Shown piece after piece: positions 55,712 to 64,000 of a stretch of 64,000 bases of DNA. Position 1 is the first letter of the stretch. Each line of letters opens with the position of its first letter. Source of the DNA: Aureibaculum flavum (GTDB taxonomy: Bacteria > Bacteroidota > Bacteroidia > Flavobacteriales > Flavobacteriaceae); contig NZ_JAEHFJ010000002.1 of the NCBI RefSeq assembly GCF_016406085.1, positions 598,091 to 662,090 on the forward strand. The letters are read 5' to 3'. Made by a program: the position numbers and the translations under genes. The notes below the pieces were generated by a model that made no database searches, had not been told where the DNA came from, and worked only from the letters and a program-made list of their open reading frames with translations.

Positions 55712-56854
55712 ATGAAAATTCAAAGAACCACATATTTATCATTGGGTAGTAACGTTGGAAATCCATTAGAAAATCTACAATTAGCCATTAATTCAATTGC
55801 TAAAAACGTAGGTAGGGTTACCAAAATATCTTCTATATACAAAACAGCTTCGTGGGGTTTTGATAGTGATGATTTTTTAAATATTTGTATTGAAGTTTCT
55901 AGTCACTTAAATCCCGAAAATTTATTAGAACGTGTTTTAACAATTGAAACGGAACTTGGTAGAAATAGAGGTACCTCCACAGCATATAAAGCAAGAATAA
56001 TTGATATTGACGTGCTACTATTTGATGATGAAGTTATTTTTTACAACAACTTGACAGTACCACATCCACGCATGTTAGACCGTAAATTTGTTTTAGTGCC
56101 TTTGGCTGAAATTGCTCCGTTACTTAAACACCCTATAGCCAAAGAAACAATCACTAAATGTTTGGCCCATTGTGATGATACCTTAGAAATTAAAAAGACC
56201 AGTCTAATTCTAACACGACCTATTTCAATTATTGAAAAATACAATTACATAGCTATTGAAGGAAATATTGGTGCTGGTAAAACGACCTTAGCAAAAATGA
56301 TAGGTGACGATTTTAACGCAAAACTAGTATTAGAACGTTTTGCCGACAATCCGTTTTTACCCAAGTATTACGAAGACATGGAAAAATATGCTTTTCCATT
56401 AGAGATGAGTTTTTTAGCAGATAGATACCAACAACTTTCAGATGATTTAGCTCAGTTTGACTTATTTAAAAACTTTATTGTTTCCGACTATTATATTTTC
56501 AAATCTCTCATTTTTGCTCAAGTTTCTTTATCTAAGGAAGAATATAAATTATATAGACGCATTTTTGATGTAATGTATAAAGAAATAACCAAACCCGATT
56601 TATATGTTTATCTTTATCAGAGTATTGAAAGTCTGCTTGAAAACATTAAAAAAAGAGGTCGAGCATATGAACAAAACATAAAACCTGAATATTTAGAACA
56701 AATACATCAAGGCTATGTTAACTTTATTAAAACAGAGCAAAATTTAAATACATTAATAATTGATGTCTCTGAAATGAATTTTGAGAAAAACATCGAAGAT
56801 TACCATAGTGTTATTGATATGATTAATAATAACAAAGGTATGGTCAAAGCATAG
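55712..56854 (+). CDS. folK: Fusion of hydroxymethyldihydropterin pyrophosphokinase (FolK) and deoxynucleoside kinase
   Basis: A protein of 380 residues with two enzymes. Residues 1-160 are FolK (YLSLGSNVGNPLENLQLA; IIDIDVLLFDDE; VPHPRMLDRKFVLVPL), which makes the pterin pyrophosphate for folate. Residues about 175-380 are a deoxynucleoside kinase with the P-loop GNIGAGKT (184-191), the LVLERFADNPF segment and KKRGRAYEQ, which phosphorylates salvaged deoxynucleosides. The fusion links folate synthesis and dNTP salvage. I believe it also occurs in other Bacteroidota. Neighbours thyA, folA and the nucleoside transporter fit. Confidence 0.93.
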   Translation: MKIQRTTYLSLGSNVGNPLENLQLAINSIAKNVGRVTKISSIYKTASWGFDSDDFLNICIEVSSHLNPENLLERVLTIETELGRNRGTSTAYKARIIDIDVLLFDDEVIFYNNLTVPHPRMLDRKFVLVPLAEIAPLLKHPIAKETITKCLAHCDDTLEIKKTSLILTRPISIIEKYNYIAIEGNIGAGKTTLAKMIGDDFNAKLVLERFADNPFLPKYYEDMEKYAFPLEMSFLADRYQQLSDDLAQFDLFKNFIVSDYYIFKSLIFAQVSLSKEEYKLYRRIFDVMYKEITKPDLYVYLYQSIESLLENIKKRGRAYEQNIKPEYLEQIHQGYVNFIKTEQNLNTLIIDVSEMNFEKNIEDYHSVIDMINNNKGMVKA

Positions 56855-56903
56855 ACTTACCGTTTACTGTCTCAAAAAAAGATCTAAGTACCGTAAAACG
56901 ATA

Positions 56904-57239
56904 CTATTTCTCTAATAATTCCAATTTCTCAGCAAAGTAGTCGCAAAAATCTCGCATTGTTGCTGTCATTTTTTCATCATTGGTAGCACGATAAAATGTA
57001 TCTGACATAGAAAGTAATGTTTGATGAAAAAAGTGTTGCATTTCATCAAGAGGCATATCTTTTGTCCATAAGTCCATCTTCAAAGTTTCCTTCTTCTTAT
57101 CATCCCAAACAGAAATTAAAACCGCCTTTGTAGGTTCATTATCAATTCCTCCATCTTTGGCATCCCAAGATAATTTTTCAGGAATTTTATTTTCGTCTAG
57201 TTCTACAGTAAATTTTATTTCGGAATTATGTTTTGACAT
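56904..57239 (-). CDS. gldC: Gliding motility protein GldC
   Basis: A protein of 111 residues, cytoplasmic by sequence (no signal or membrane segment). Typical start KHNSEIKFTVELDENKIPE and central WDAKDGGID. Needed for efficient gliding in Flavobacterium johnsoniae; biochemical role unknown. It is downstream of gldB on the same strand (81 bases). Confidence 0.93.
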   Translation of the reverse strand: MSKHNSEIKFTVELDENKIPEKLSWDAKDGGIDNEPTKAVLISVWDDKKKETLKMDLWTKDMPLDEMQHFFHQTLLSMSDTFYRATNDEKMTATMRDFCDYFAEKLELLEK

Positions 57240-57320
57240 AGTTTTAATATATTAGTGACAGTAATTTAATAGTATTTATAATCTATTTCGTTTAGGTAAT
57301 TAAAAATACCCAATTGAATA

Positions 57321-58280
57321 CTATTTACTTGGCTTATATTTCGATTTTTTAAATATCTCGTCGTTTTTCATTTGTAACATCTCTTGTAAAGATGTGTCCG
57401 TATTTTGCATAAATGCTCTTACAATCTGCCAGCCAAACCACACTCCAATACTTCCGGGTGTTTCATTATCATTGGCTCTGTAAAATTTTGAAAATGGAGC
57501 ATTATCAATAAACCGTCGAGAAAGTTCTTGCTCAGTACTAAATAATATTTTGTTTTCAATAAAATATTTCCAAACTTCTTCATCATTATACTCTGCCCAT
57601 TCTATTTGCTCTTGGGTATACCCTATCTTCTCAGCATCACTAAGTTTTGGTACATACGCATCAAGCAAATACAACTTTTTACCTTGCTGTACCATTCTAG
57701 ACACAAAAGTTCTATCCGTTGAAAATAATATTTGAACATTTGTAATTGCATTTGCTACATCAACAATTAAATGCTCTTTTGTGAAATTTTGCTTTATATA
57801 ATTAGGGTAATCCTGATATATTTTATTATCCTTTCCTAAATAAACATCTAGCGAAACAAATAACAAACTATCTGCATAAACTACTTTAGTTTCATAATCA
57901 ACATTAGATAATAAAGTAATTACTTTGGGCGATTTAAAATTTGGATAATAGAATTTAATATGTTTAAACAACGTTTCTATTTGTTCTTTTTCAGATGAAA
58001 AATCACTAAATACTTTCTGAGTTTCAGCATATAATTCTTGCTCATCTGTGTCTTCTATTTTCTGTAACCAAATACTGTCATGATTTTGAGCTGGGAACAA
58101 ATAAGGATATTTACTTTTTAACTCAGGCAACTTTTCTGAAGTTGACGTGTAAAACTCTTGATCAAAGCGGTTTACATCAAATTTAACGGAGATATCAGAA
58201 ATGTCAATATCCGACTTTTCTTTTTTTGTACAATTTATTAAAGCTAATAGTAAGATTAAAAAAGAAACGTATTTATACAT
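57321..58280 (-). CDS. gldB: Gliding motility lipoprotein GldB
   Basis: A protein of 319 residues with a lipoprotein signal (LLLALINC, cysteine about residue 17). The family region includes VDVANAITNVQILFSTDR and ETPGSIGVWFGWQIVRAFM, which recalls a zincin-like fold without confirmed activity. Essential for gliding and T9SS function in F. johnsoniae. It forms a unit with gldC and is divergent from nadE, an arrangement known in Flavobacteria. Confidence 0.93.
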   Translation of the reverse strand: MYKYVSFLILLLALINCTKKEKSDIDISDISVKFDVNRFDQEFYTSTSEKLPELKSKYPYLFPAQNHDSIWLQKIEDTDEQELYAETQKVFSDFSSEKEQIETLFKHIKFYYPNFKSPKVITLLSNVDYETKVVYADSLLFVSLDVYLGKDNKIYQDYPNYIKQNFTKEHLIVDVANAITNVQILFSTDRTFVSRMVQQGKKLYLLDAYVPKLSDAEKIGYTQEQIEWAEYNDEEVWKYFIENKILFSTEQELSRRFIDNAPFSKFYRANDNETPGSIGVWFGWQIVRAFMQNTDTSLQEMLQMKNDEIFKKSKYKPSK

Positions 58281-58367
58281 TTATTAAAATTTAGTATTTT
58301 CGCTAAAACGTTTTTATAATTATAGCGTAAGGATTTACGTGCGACAAAACTACTAAATTGTTTTACA

Positions 58368-59159
58368 ATGCAAACAGAAAAAGTAACAAAACATATTGTT
58401 AAATGGCTAAAGGATTATGCGACTAAAGCTGGAGTCAAAGGATTTGTAATCGGAATTTCTGGTGGAATTGACTCTGCTGTTACCTCTACACTTTGTGCCG
58501 AAACGGGTTTAGAGTTGCTTTGCTTAGAAATGCCAATACATCAAGCTGAAAGTCAAGTTACAAGGGCTCAAGAGCATATTGCACAACTCAAAGCACGTTA
58601 CCCGAAAGTAAGCTCTAAAAACATAAACTTAACCTCTGTTTTTGATGCATTTGACGATTTGTTACCTGATGAAGCTGCGAATGATAAAGTAGATTTATCT
58701 ATGGCAAACACCAGAGCACGCTTAAGAATGAGCACACTGTATTATTTTGCAGGTATACACAGTCTGTTGGTTTGTGGTACTGGCAATAAAGTAGAGGATT
58801 TTGGTGTAGGCTTCTTTACTAAATATGGTGATGGTGGTGTAGATTTAAGTCCAATAGCCGATTTAATGAAATCTGAAGTTTATAAAATTGGAGCCCATTT
58901 AAAAGTACCTGAATCTATATTAGTTGCAAAACCTACAGACGGTTTATTTGGTGACTCTAGAACGGATGAAGATCAAATTGGTGCGAGTTATGATGAATTA
59001 GAATGGGCTATGAAAATGATTGCTCAAGGTAAAACATTAAAGGATTTTGACGGACGAGCAAAACGTGTTGTTGAAATTTATTTGGAACGCCACAGAGCTA
59101 ATAAACATAAAATGGTGGCAATACCAGTTTGTGAGATCCCAGAAGATTTGATTAGTTAA
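58368..59159 (+). CDS. nadE: NAD synthetase (ammonia-dependent)
   Basis: Amidates nicotinate adenine dinucleotide to NAD. It has 263 residues, the short ammonia-using form without a glutaminase domain. The ATP-binding PP-loop is SGGIDS (31-36). Other signatures are TRARLRMSTLYYFA and VCGTGNKVEDFGVGFFTKYGD. Its stop overlaps the 3' end of convergent dnaG by 4 bases. Confidence 0.96.
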   Translation: MQTEKVTKHIVKWLKDYATKAGVKGFVIGISGGIDSAVTSTLCAETGLELLCLEMPIHQAESQVTRAQEHIAQLKARYPKVSSKNINLTSVFDAFDDLLPDEAANDKVDLSMANTRARLRMSTLYYFAGIHSLLVCGTGNKVEDFGVGFFTKYGDGGVDLSPIADLMKSEVYKIGAHLKVPESILVAKPTDGLFGDSRTDEDQIGASYDELEWAMKMIAQGKTLKDFDGRAKRVVEIYLERHRANKHKMVAIPVCEIPEDLIS

Positions 59160-61132
59160 ACCACCCTATTCAACCTATCGTAAAGAAGTTTTTTAAGCTT
59201 TGTGTAATTCACTATCATCTCTAACATAGAATGTCGGTCGTCATCAGGAGTTTCTTCGATAAGCTCCTTGATTTTTAATTCAATTAAAATGCGACGTAAA
59301 TTTAAAATGGCATCCATAACCAATTTAGAAAGACTTTTCTCTTTTGTACGAACATATATTTCTTTACTTTCCCAATCGCTTAATGCATATTTCTCATCGT
59401 CCATTAAAATATCAGTAACCACCCTACCCAATTCAGGATCTTCATGATTAATAAACCCGTCTGAAGTTATCTTTTCATCTTGATTCAACTGATGAATAAC
59501 ATCAAAATATATTTTTTTAAAAGTAGCATTGCTAAACTCAATCTCATCGTCTTGTAAATGCAAATAGATTTCACTAGCTATCTTATTTTGATAATTCTCT
59601 TTAACCAATTTAGTTCTACCCTCTTCATCTTCAACCTCGACATAATCCTCAAAATCAATTTCTTTATTACCATAAAGCAAGAGAATTTCTATCAATTGCC
59701 TTTCTAATTTATTTAATTGATCTGTTTTTTTAAACGCTACAGCTTCCGTTTTTACAACCGTAAAAGATTCTTGTTGATCATCTTTAGGGCGTTTACTGGC
59801 TTCTCGTTCTTCATTTTTTGATAATTGTGCCAATTCACTAAACAACACGCGTTCAGAAATATCCATAATCTTAGCACATTCTTGGACATATATTTCTCGT
59901 TGAATCTGATTCGGAATTTTAGAAATAGTAGCGACAATGTCTCTAATCAATCCTGCTTTTTTTACCGGATCATCTTTAACTTCATCCATCAGAATAGACA
60001 CCTTAAAACGAATAAAATCTTGAGCATTCGCATCTAAATAAGCTTCTAATTTTTCTAATGAATTTTTCTTTGCAAAACTGTCAGGATCTTCGCCATCAGG
60101 AAACATGACTACCTTAACATTCATACCTTGTTCTAAAATCAAATCAATACCTCGTATTGAGGCTCTCAGACCTGCTGCATCACCATCAAATAGCACCGTG
60201 ATATTAGGCGTTAACCTATTTATCAAACGAATCTGATCTGACGTTAATGCCGTACCAGAAGAAGCCACTACATTATGTATTCCTCTTTGATAAAATGAGA
60301 TAACGTCTGTATAACCCTCTACCAAATAACAATTGTCTTTTTTGGCAATACTCTGCTTGGCATTGAATATACCGTAAAGCACTTTACTTTTATGGTATAA
60401 CTCGCTTTCGGGTGAATTAAGGTATTTAGCTGCTTTTTTATCGGAAGTTAAAATTCTACCTCCAAAACCAAGTACACGACCTGCCATACTATGTATAGGA
60501 AAAAGTACACGTCCTTTAAAACGGTCAAATTTTTTGCTTTGAGTAGGGTCTAATTGATTTTCCTTAACGATGGTTAACCCAGTTTTTTCTAAAAAATCTA
60601 ATTGATATCCTTTCTTTAAAGCAGCATCTGTAAAAGCAGACCATTCATCTAAAGCATATCCCAATTCAAATTTTTTAATCGTTTCATCAGTAAAGCCACG
60701 TTCTTTAAAGTAACTTAACCCAATAGCCTTTCCCTTTTGAGTATTTAATAAAACATCATGAAAATAATTACGGGCATATTCAGAAACCAAATACATACTT
60801 TCACGCTCACTTGCCTGCACCTTTTGCTCGTCAGACTGCTCCGTTTCATCAATTTCTATATTGTATTTTTTCGCCAAGTAACGTATGGCCTCTGGATATG
60901 TATAATGCTCATGCTCCATAATAAAGGAAATAGCATTTCCACCTTTACCAGAACTAAAATCTTTCCAGATTTGCTTAACAGGACTCACCATAAAGGATGG
61001 TGATTTTTCATTAACAAAAGGACTTAACCCTTTAAAGTTACTTCCTGCTTTTTTTAATTGAACAAAATCACCAATAACTTCCTCGACACGAGCCGTTTCA
61101 AAAACTTTGTCTATGGTGTGTTGCGTTATCAT
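59156..61132 (-). CDS. dnaG: DNA primase DnaG lacking the zinc-binding residues
   Basis: Makes RNA primers at the replication fork. It has 658 residues. The CHC2-type N-terminal domain is present by fold (GLSPFVNEKSPSFMVSP ... GKGGNAISFIMEHE) but the four zinc ligands are replaced: S37, V40, D58 and S61 stand where Cys, His, Cys, Cys are expected. The catalytic core is intact, with TOPRIM motifs VEGYTDVISFYQ and VLFDGDAAGLRA. The C-terminal helicase-binding part (about 440-658) is divergent. I recall similar loss in other Flavobacteria, so it may be a lineage trait. Confidence 0.95.
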   Translation of the reverse strand: MITQHTIDKVFETARVEEVIGDFVQLKKAGSNFKGLSPFVNEKSPSFMVSPVKQIWKDFSSGKGGNAISFIMEHEHYTYPEAIRYLAKKYNIEIDETEQSDEQKVQASERESMYLVSEYARNYFHDVLLNTQKGKAIGLSYFKERGFTDETIKKFELGYALDEWSAFTDAALKKGYQLDFLEKTGLTIVKENQLDPTQSKKFDRFKGRVLFPIHSMAGRVLGFGGRILTSDKKAAKYLNSPESELYHKSKVLYGIFNAKQSIAKKDNCYLVEGYTDVISFYQRGIHNVVASSGTALTSDQIRLINRLTPNITVLFDGDAAGLRASIRGIDLILEQGMNVKVVMFPDGEDPDSFAKKNSLEKLEAYLDANAQDFIRFKVSILMDEVKDDPVKKAGLIRDIVATISKIPNQIQREIYVQECAKIMDISERVLFSELAQLSKNEEREASKRPKDDQQESFTVVKTEAVAFKKTDQLNKLERQLIEILLLYGNKEIDFEDYVEVEDEEGRTKLVKENYQNKIASEIYLHLQDDEIEFSNATFKKIYFDVIHQLNQDEKITSDGFINHEDPELGRVVTDILMDDEKYALSDWESKEIYVRTKEKSLSKLVMDAILNLRRILIELKIKELIEETPDDDRHSMLEMIVNYTKLKKLLYDRLNRVV

Positions 61133-61157
61133 ATAAGTTTGGGTAGATAAATAAAAG

Positions 61158-61188
61158 AAACCTCACAGGTTTAAAACTTGTGAGGTTT
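61158..61188. terminator. Terminator between clpX and dnaG
   Basis: AAACCTCACA (61158-61167) and TGTGAGGTTT (61179-61188) pair perfectly around an 11-base loop. On the minus strand it ends clpX. Confidence 0.75.
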
Positions 61189-61196
61189 TAATAGGA

Positions 61197-62438
61197 TTAA
61201 GAAACCGCTTTTAATTTACTTAAGGTAGATTTTTCCATTTTACCTTCTGCATAGCTTCTAGTCACTCTTAATTTTTTCTCCTCGCCACCAGGTAATTCAA
61301 ACATGGCATCGGTTAAGATAGCTTCACATAAAGAACGTAAACCACGTGCTCCAAGTTTATATTCAACAGCTTTTTGAACAATATAATCTAAGGCTTTTTC
61401 ATCTATTGAAAAATCAATACCATCCATTTCAAAAAGCTTTTCATATTGCTTCATTATGGCATTTTTTGGCTCTGTTAAAATAGCTCTTAACGTTTTAGCA
61501 TCTAACGGATTCAAATAAGTTAGCACAGGTAAACGACCAATAATTTCCGGAATTAACCCAAAATCTTTTAAATCTTTTGGTATTACATATTGCAACAAGT
61601 TTTTATCATCTACTCGTTCTTCATTCTTTGATGCACTGTAACCAACAGCCTGCATATTTAAACGCTTACTTATGATTCTATCTACACCATCAAATGCTCC
61701 ACCAGCAACAAATAAGATGTTACGTGTGTTTACCTCTACAAATTTTTGATCTGGATGTTTTCTACCTCCTTTTGGTGGAACATTAACAATTGTTCCTTCT
61801 AACAATTTAAGTAGAGCTTGTTGAACACCTTCACCAGAAACATCTCTAGTTATTGAAGGATTATCGCTTTTTCTTGCAATTTTATCAATTTCATCAATAA
61901 AAACAATTCCTCGTTCTGCTTTTTGAACATTATAATCTGCAGCTTGTAATAAGCGTGTTAAAATAGTTTCTACATCTTCACCAACATATCCTGCTTCTGT
62001 TAATACAGTAGCATCTACTATAGCGAAGGGTACATTTAACATTTTAGCAATGGTTCTAGCCATTAATGTTTTTCCTGTACCTGTTTCACCCACCAACATA
62101 ATATTACTTTTCTCTATCTCAATATCATCTTCATTTTTTGTATCTGGTTGTAACAATCGTTTATAGTGATTATATACAGCAACCGACAACACTCTTTTTG
62201 CCTGATTTTGTCCAATGATATACTGATCTAAAAAACTTTTTATTTCTTGTGGCTTCTTTAGTATTAATTCAGCCGACAATCCTGAATTTTTAGATTCAGA
62301 AAGTTCTTTGACTACTAAACCATGTGCCTGCTCTATACATCTATCGCATATATGACCTTCTAACCCTGCAATCAGCATATCGGTTTCCGATTCTTTACGC
62401 CCACAAAATGAGCACTCTAACTCTTTCTTCTCTGCCAT
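61197..62438 (-). CDS. clpX: ATP-dependent Clp protease ATP-binding subunit ClpX
   Basis: AAA+ unfoldase that feeds tagged proteins to ClpP. It has 413 residues. The zinc finger is C9, C12, C31, C34. Walker A is GETGTGKTL (117-125), and Walker B is FIDEIDK. The pore loop (GYVGED) is present. It lies 57 bases after clpP and is most likely co-transcribed. Confidence 0.97.
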   Translation of the reverse strand: MAEKKELECSFCGRKESETDMLIAGLEGHICDRCIEQAHGLVVKELSESKNSGLSAELILKKPQEIKSFLDQYIIGQNQAKRVLSVAVYNHYKRLLQPDTKNEDDIEIEKSNIMLVGETGTGKTLMARTIAKMLNVPFAIVDATVLTEAGYVGEDVETILTRLLQAADYNVQKAERGIVFIDEIDKIARKSDNPSITRDVSGEGVQQALLKLLEGTIVNVPPKGGRKHPDQKFVEVNTRNILFVAGGAFDGVDRIISKRLNMQAVGYSASKNEERVDDKNLLQYVIPKDLKDFGLIPEIIGRLPVLTYLNPLDAKTLRAILTEPKNAIMKQYEKLFEMDGIDFSIDEKALDYIVQKAVEYKLGARGLRSLCEAILTDAMFELPGGEEKKLRVTRSYAEGKMEKSTLSKLKAVS

Positions 62439-62495
62439 AATCTTTTTACTTACTTGAAATCTTTTTACTAAATAGCTTTAATTAAATAGGATCTA

Positions 62496-63173
62496 TTATG
62501 AATTTCTAATTAAAACTTCATCTATCATACCATATTTTTTTGCCTCGTCTGCTTTCATCCAATAATCTCTATCAGAATCATCATGTACTTTTTTAATATC
62601 TTGTCCTGAATGACTTGCAATTATTTGATACAATTCATCTTTCAATTTCAAAATCTCTCTTGCAGTAATCTCGATATCAGACGCTTGCCCTTGAGCCCCA
62701 CCTAATGGTTGGTGAATCATAATACGTGAGTGCGTTAAAGCAGAACGCTTCCCTTTTGCACCTGCACACATTAATACTGCTGCCATAGAAGCTGCAATAC
62801 CTGTACAAATTGTGGATACATCTGGTTTAATAAATTGCATGGTATCGTAAATACCTAAACCTGCATATACTCCTCCACCTGGGGAGTTTATGTAAATTGA
62901 AATATCTTTCGAAGCATCTGTGCTTTCTAAAAACAACAATTGAGCTTGAATAACATTAGCAACATAATCGTCAATACCTGTTCCTAAAAAGATAATTCTA
63001 TCCATCATTAGACGTGAAAAAACGTCAAAAATGGCAATATTCATTTTACGTTCCTCAATAATATTTGGGGTAAGGTTCGTAGGATACATTGCACTAATCA
63101 TCTTATCATAGTACATGCTATTAATTCCTTGGTCCTTTATAGCAAATTTTTTAAATTCTTCTCCGTAATTCAT
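62496..63173 (-). CDS. clpP: ATP-dependent Clp protease proteolytic subunit
   Basis: Serine protease subunit, 225 residues. The catalytic triad is S129 ([10 protein letters not shown]), H154 ([10 protein letters not shown]) and an Asp in the DDSDRDYWM segment. It is first in the clpP-clpX unit. A near-consensus -7 box lies upstream. Trigger factor, often the gene ahead of clpP, is not present here. Confidence 0.97.
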   Translation of the reverse strand: MNYGEEFKKFAIKDQGINSMYYDKMISAMYPTNLTPNIIEERKMNIAIFDVFSRLMMDRIIFLGTGIDDYVANVIQAQLLFLESTDASKDISIYINSPGGGVYAGLGIYDTMQFIKPDVSTICTGIAASMAAVLMCAGAKGKRSALTHSRIMIHQPLGGAQGQASDIEITAREILKLKDELYQIIASHSGQDIKKVHDDSDRDYWMKADEAKKYGMIDEVLIRNS

Positions 63174-63469
63174 TATGCTTTATTTTAAATGGTTCTTGAA
63201 TAAGACGGTAAATATACTAACTAATTACGAATTTATTTAATAGTTATGGGCTCTAAAAATATTTTGCCCTGAATGTTTTTTGAATTATAAAATTAATTAC
63301 TTTTACTATAGCAAATTTTAATATTTATGAAGGACTAATTTTAACACTTCCGCACGAAGCTATTTCACTTTTAACATAAGTCTATTTTATAGCTTTTAAC
63401 ATGACTGTAATTACAGCTTGTTTTCGAAAAAAAATTACCTGAAAAAAATTTAACATAAATATTAAAAAG
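63174..63469. other. Intergenic region between clpP and the 109-residue gene
   Basis: About 300 bases between divergent genes. On the minus strand TATATTTA (63209-63216) is one base off the -7 consensus and may drive clpPX. No ORF or structured RNA is seen. Confidence 0.4.
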
Positions 63470-63799
63470 ATGAAAAAAATTGCAATTCTAGTTTTAGTAC
63501 TAGTATCCTATACCAATAGTTTCGCACAAGATATTCATAGTTTTACTGGAACTTTTTCCGGTTTAACAGAAGATTATTATTTTGAATTTAAAGACAATAA
63601 CAATAAAATGACTGTTTTTAACGAAATAGATAATGAAGTTACTGTTGACTTGTTTGACGAGGAAGCTATTGGCAAAAAGTTTGAAATAACATGGAAAGAC
63701 ATAACGATAGAATTAACCGACGAAAATGGAGACCCTACTGGGGAAACTCAAGCTGGAAAACATATCGTTACAATGACTGAAGTACCCATAAAAAAATAA
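63470..63799 (+). CDS. Small secreted protein, unknown
   Basis: A 109-residue product that I do not recognise. The signal peptide (LVLVSYTNSFAQ) is followed by a short beta-rich, acidic domain (HSFTGTFSGLTEDYYFEF, KKFEITWKDITIELTDENGD). No cysteines or catalytic motif. The terminator right after it and a signal peptide like those of the window's other exported proteins support a real gene. The IS3 element starts about 50 bases downstream. Confidence 0.7.
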   Translation: MKKIAILVLVLVSYTNSFAQDIHSFTGTFSGLTEDYYFEFKDNNNKMTVFNEIDNEVTVDLFDEEAIGKKFEITWKDITIELTDENGDPTGETQAGKHIVTMTEVPIKK

Positions 63800-63808
63800 T
63801 AAGCATAA

Positions 63809-63840
63809 AAAAATCCCGAAATTTTAATTTCGGGATTTTT
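63809..63840 (+). terminator. Terminator of the 109-residue gene
   Basis: AAAAATCCCGAAA (63809-63821) and TTTCGGGATTTTT (63828-63840) pair perfectly around a 6-base loop, with a T-tract. Confidence 0.88.
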
Positions 63841-63852
63841 ATTTACATAAGC

Positions 63853-64000
63853 TGTCCCGTCCTGAAATAGCGATACACTAAAACTATAGTGTAATGAAAA
63901 CAATAGCAAAGACGGGTTACGTCAAGCGTAGCCAAAAAGATTATTCGCTTTCTTTCAAGCTTCAGTTGGTTGAAGAAATTGAATCTGGCCAACTTAATAG
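63853..64000 (+). mobile_element. Left end of an IS3-type insertion sequence (cut by window edge)
   Basis: The sequence TGTCCCGTCCTGAAATAGCG (from about 63853) resembles terminal repeats of flavobacterial IS3 elements and lies 41 bases before a transposase OrfA start. The other end and any target-site duplication are outside the window, so the boundary is approximate. Confidence 0.7.
63894..64000 (+). CDS. IS3-family transposase OrfA, N-terminal part
   Basis: ATG 63894 opens a frame running off the window (35 residues seen: MKTIAKTGYVKRSQKDYSLS, then FKLQLVEEIESGQLN). This matches the start of the helix-turn-helix OrfA of IS3-type elements (YS.SFKLQ.V.EIE.G). OrfB would follow by a frameshift outside the window. 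Confidence 0.8.
   Translation, partial: MKTIAKTGYVKRSQKDYSLSFKLQLVEEIESGQLN

Noticed and set aside
1..64000. tRNA, rRNA, prophage, integrative element or defence island
   Set aside because: Intergenic gaps are short and AT-rich with no cloverleaf; no integrase, phage or nuclease/helicase defence genes were seen. The only mobile element is the IS end at the right edge.

Overview
The window is AT-rich chromosomal DNA from a member of the Bacteroidota, almost certainly family Flavobacteriaceae. The evidence is the gliding/type IX secretion genes (sprA, gldB, gldC), an alternative complex III operon joined to an aa3 oxidase, TonB proteins with the flavobacterial FPGC motif, and several promoters with the Bacteroidota -7 box TAnnTTTG. 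Genus and species cannot be named from the sequence. I see no rRNA, tRNA, CRISPR array, prophage or recognisable defence system.

Layout. 1-2.2 kb: 5' part of a large exported TPR protein that runs off the left edge. 2.3-14.4 kb: one leftward respiratory operon, actABCDEF-coxBA, driven by a well-formed promoter near 14.42 kb. 14.5-21.4 kb: housekeeping genes (SPOR protein, ruvB, DUF2141 protein, queG, maeB, ruvA). 21.4-28.6 kb: the giant T9SS translocon gene sprA. 28.8-32.3 kb: gcvH, a VanZ-like gene and three paralogous tonB genes. 32.4-40.4 kb: deoC, an acyltransferase, and outer-membrane proteins (a beta-barrel with its own TonB-like domain, a PagL-like protein, a DUF5686-type protein). 40.5-43.4 kb: divergent pdhB and etfBA separated by a 24-bp palindrome. 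43.5-49.1 kb: DUF151 nuclease, CNT nucleoside transporter, thyA, a carbohydrate-binding protein, another TonB-domain protein and folA. 49.1-53.6 kb: a nearly perfect 1.62-kb tandem duplication carrying four small secreted-protein genes, flanked by an AraC-type regulator. 53.6-63.2 kb: sppA, a folK-deoxynucleoside kinase fusion, gldC, gldB, nadE, dnaG, clpX and clpP. The right edge enters an IS3-type insertion sequence.

How genes work together. Act and Cox form a menaquinol-to-oxygen chain (ACIII plus aa3 oxidase). PdhB and the ETF feed the same chain from pyruvate and acyl-CoA oxidation, and their shared palindrome suggests joint control. ThyA, FolA, FolK-dNK, the CNT transporter and DeoC are all parts of folate, thymidylate and deoxynucleoside metabolism. 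SprA, GldB and GldC belong to the gliding/T9SS machine.

Most unusual items: a three-level nested duplication (domain, gene, gene pair) of a small secreted family with a conserved upstream element next to an AraC regulator; a DnaG primase whose four zinc ligands are all replaced; a seven-haem ActA; a PagL-like protein with the catalytic Glu replaced; and a nucleoside transporter with an added exported N-terminal domain. I do not see a clearly novel multi-gene system. The duplicated locus is the best candidate for undescribed biology.
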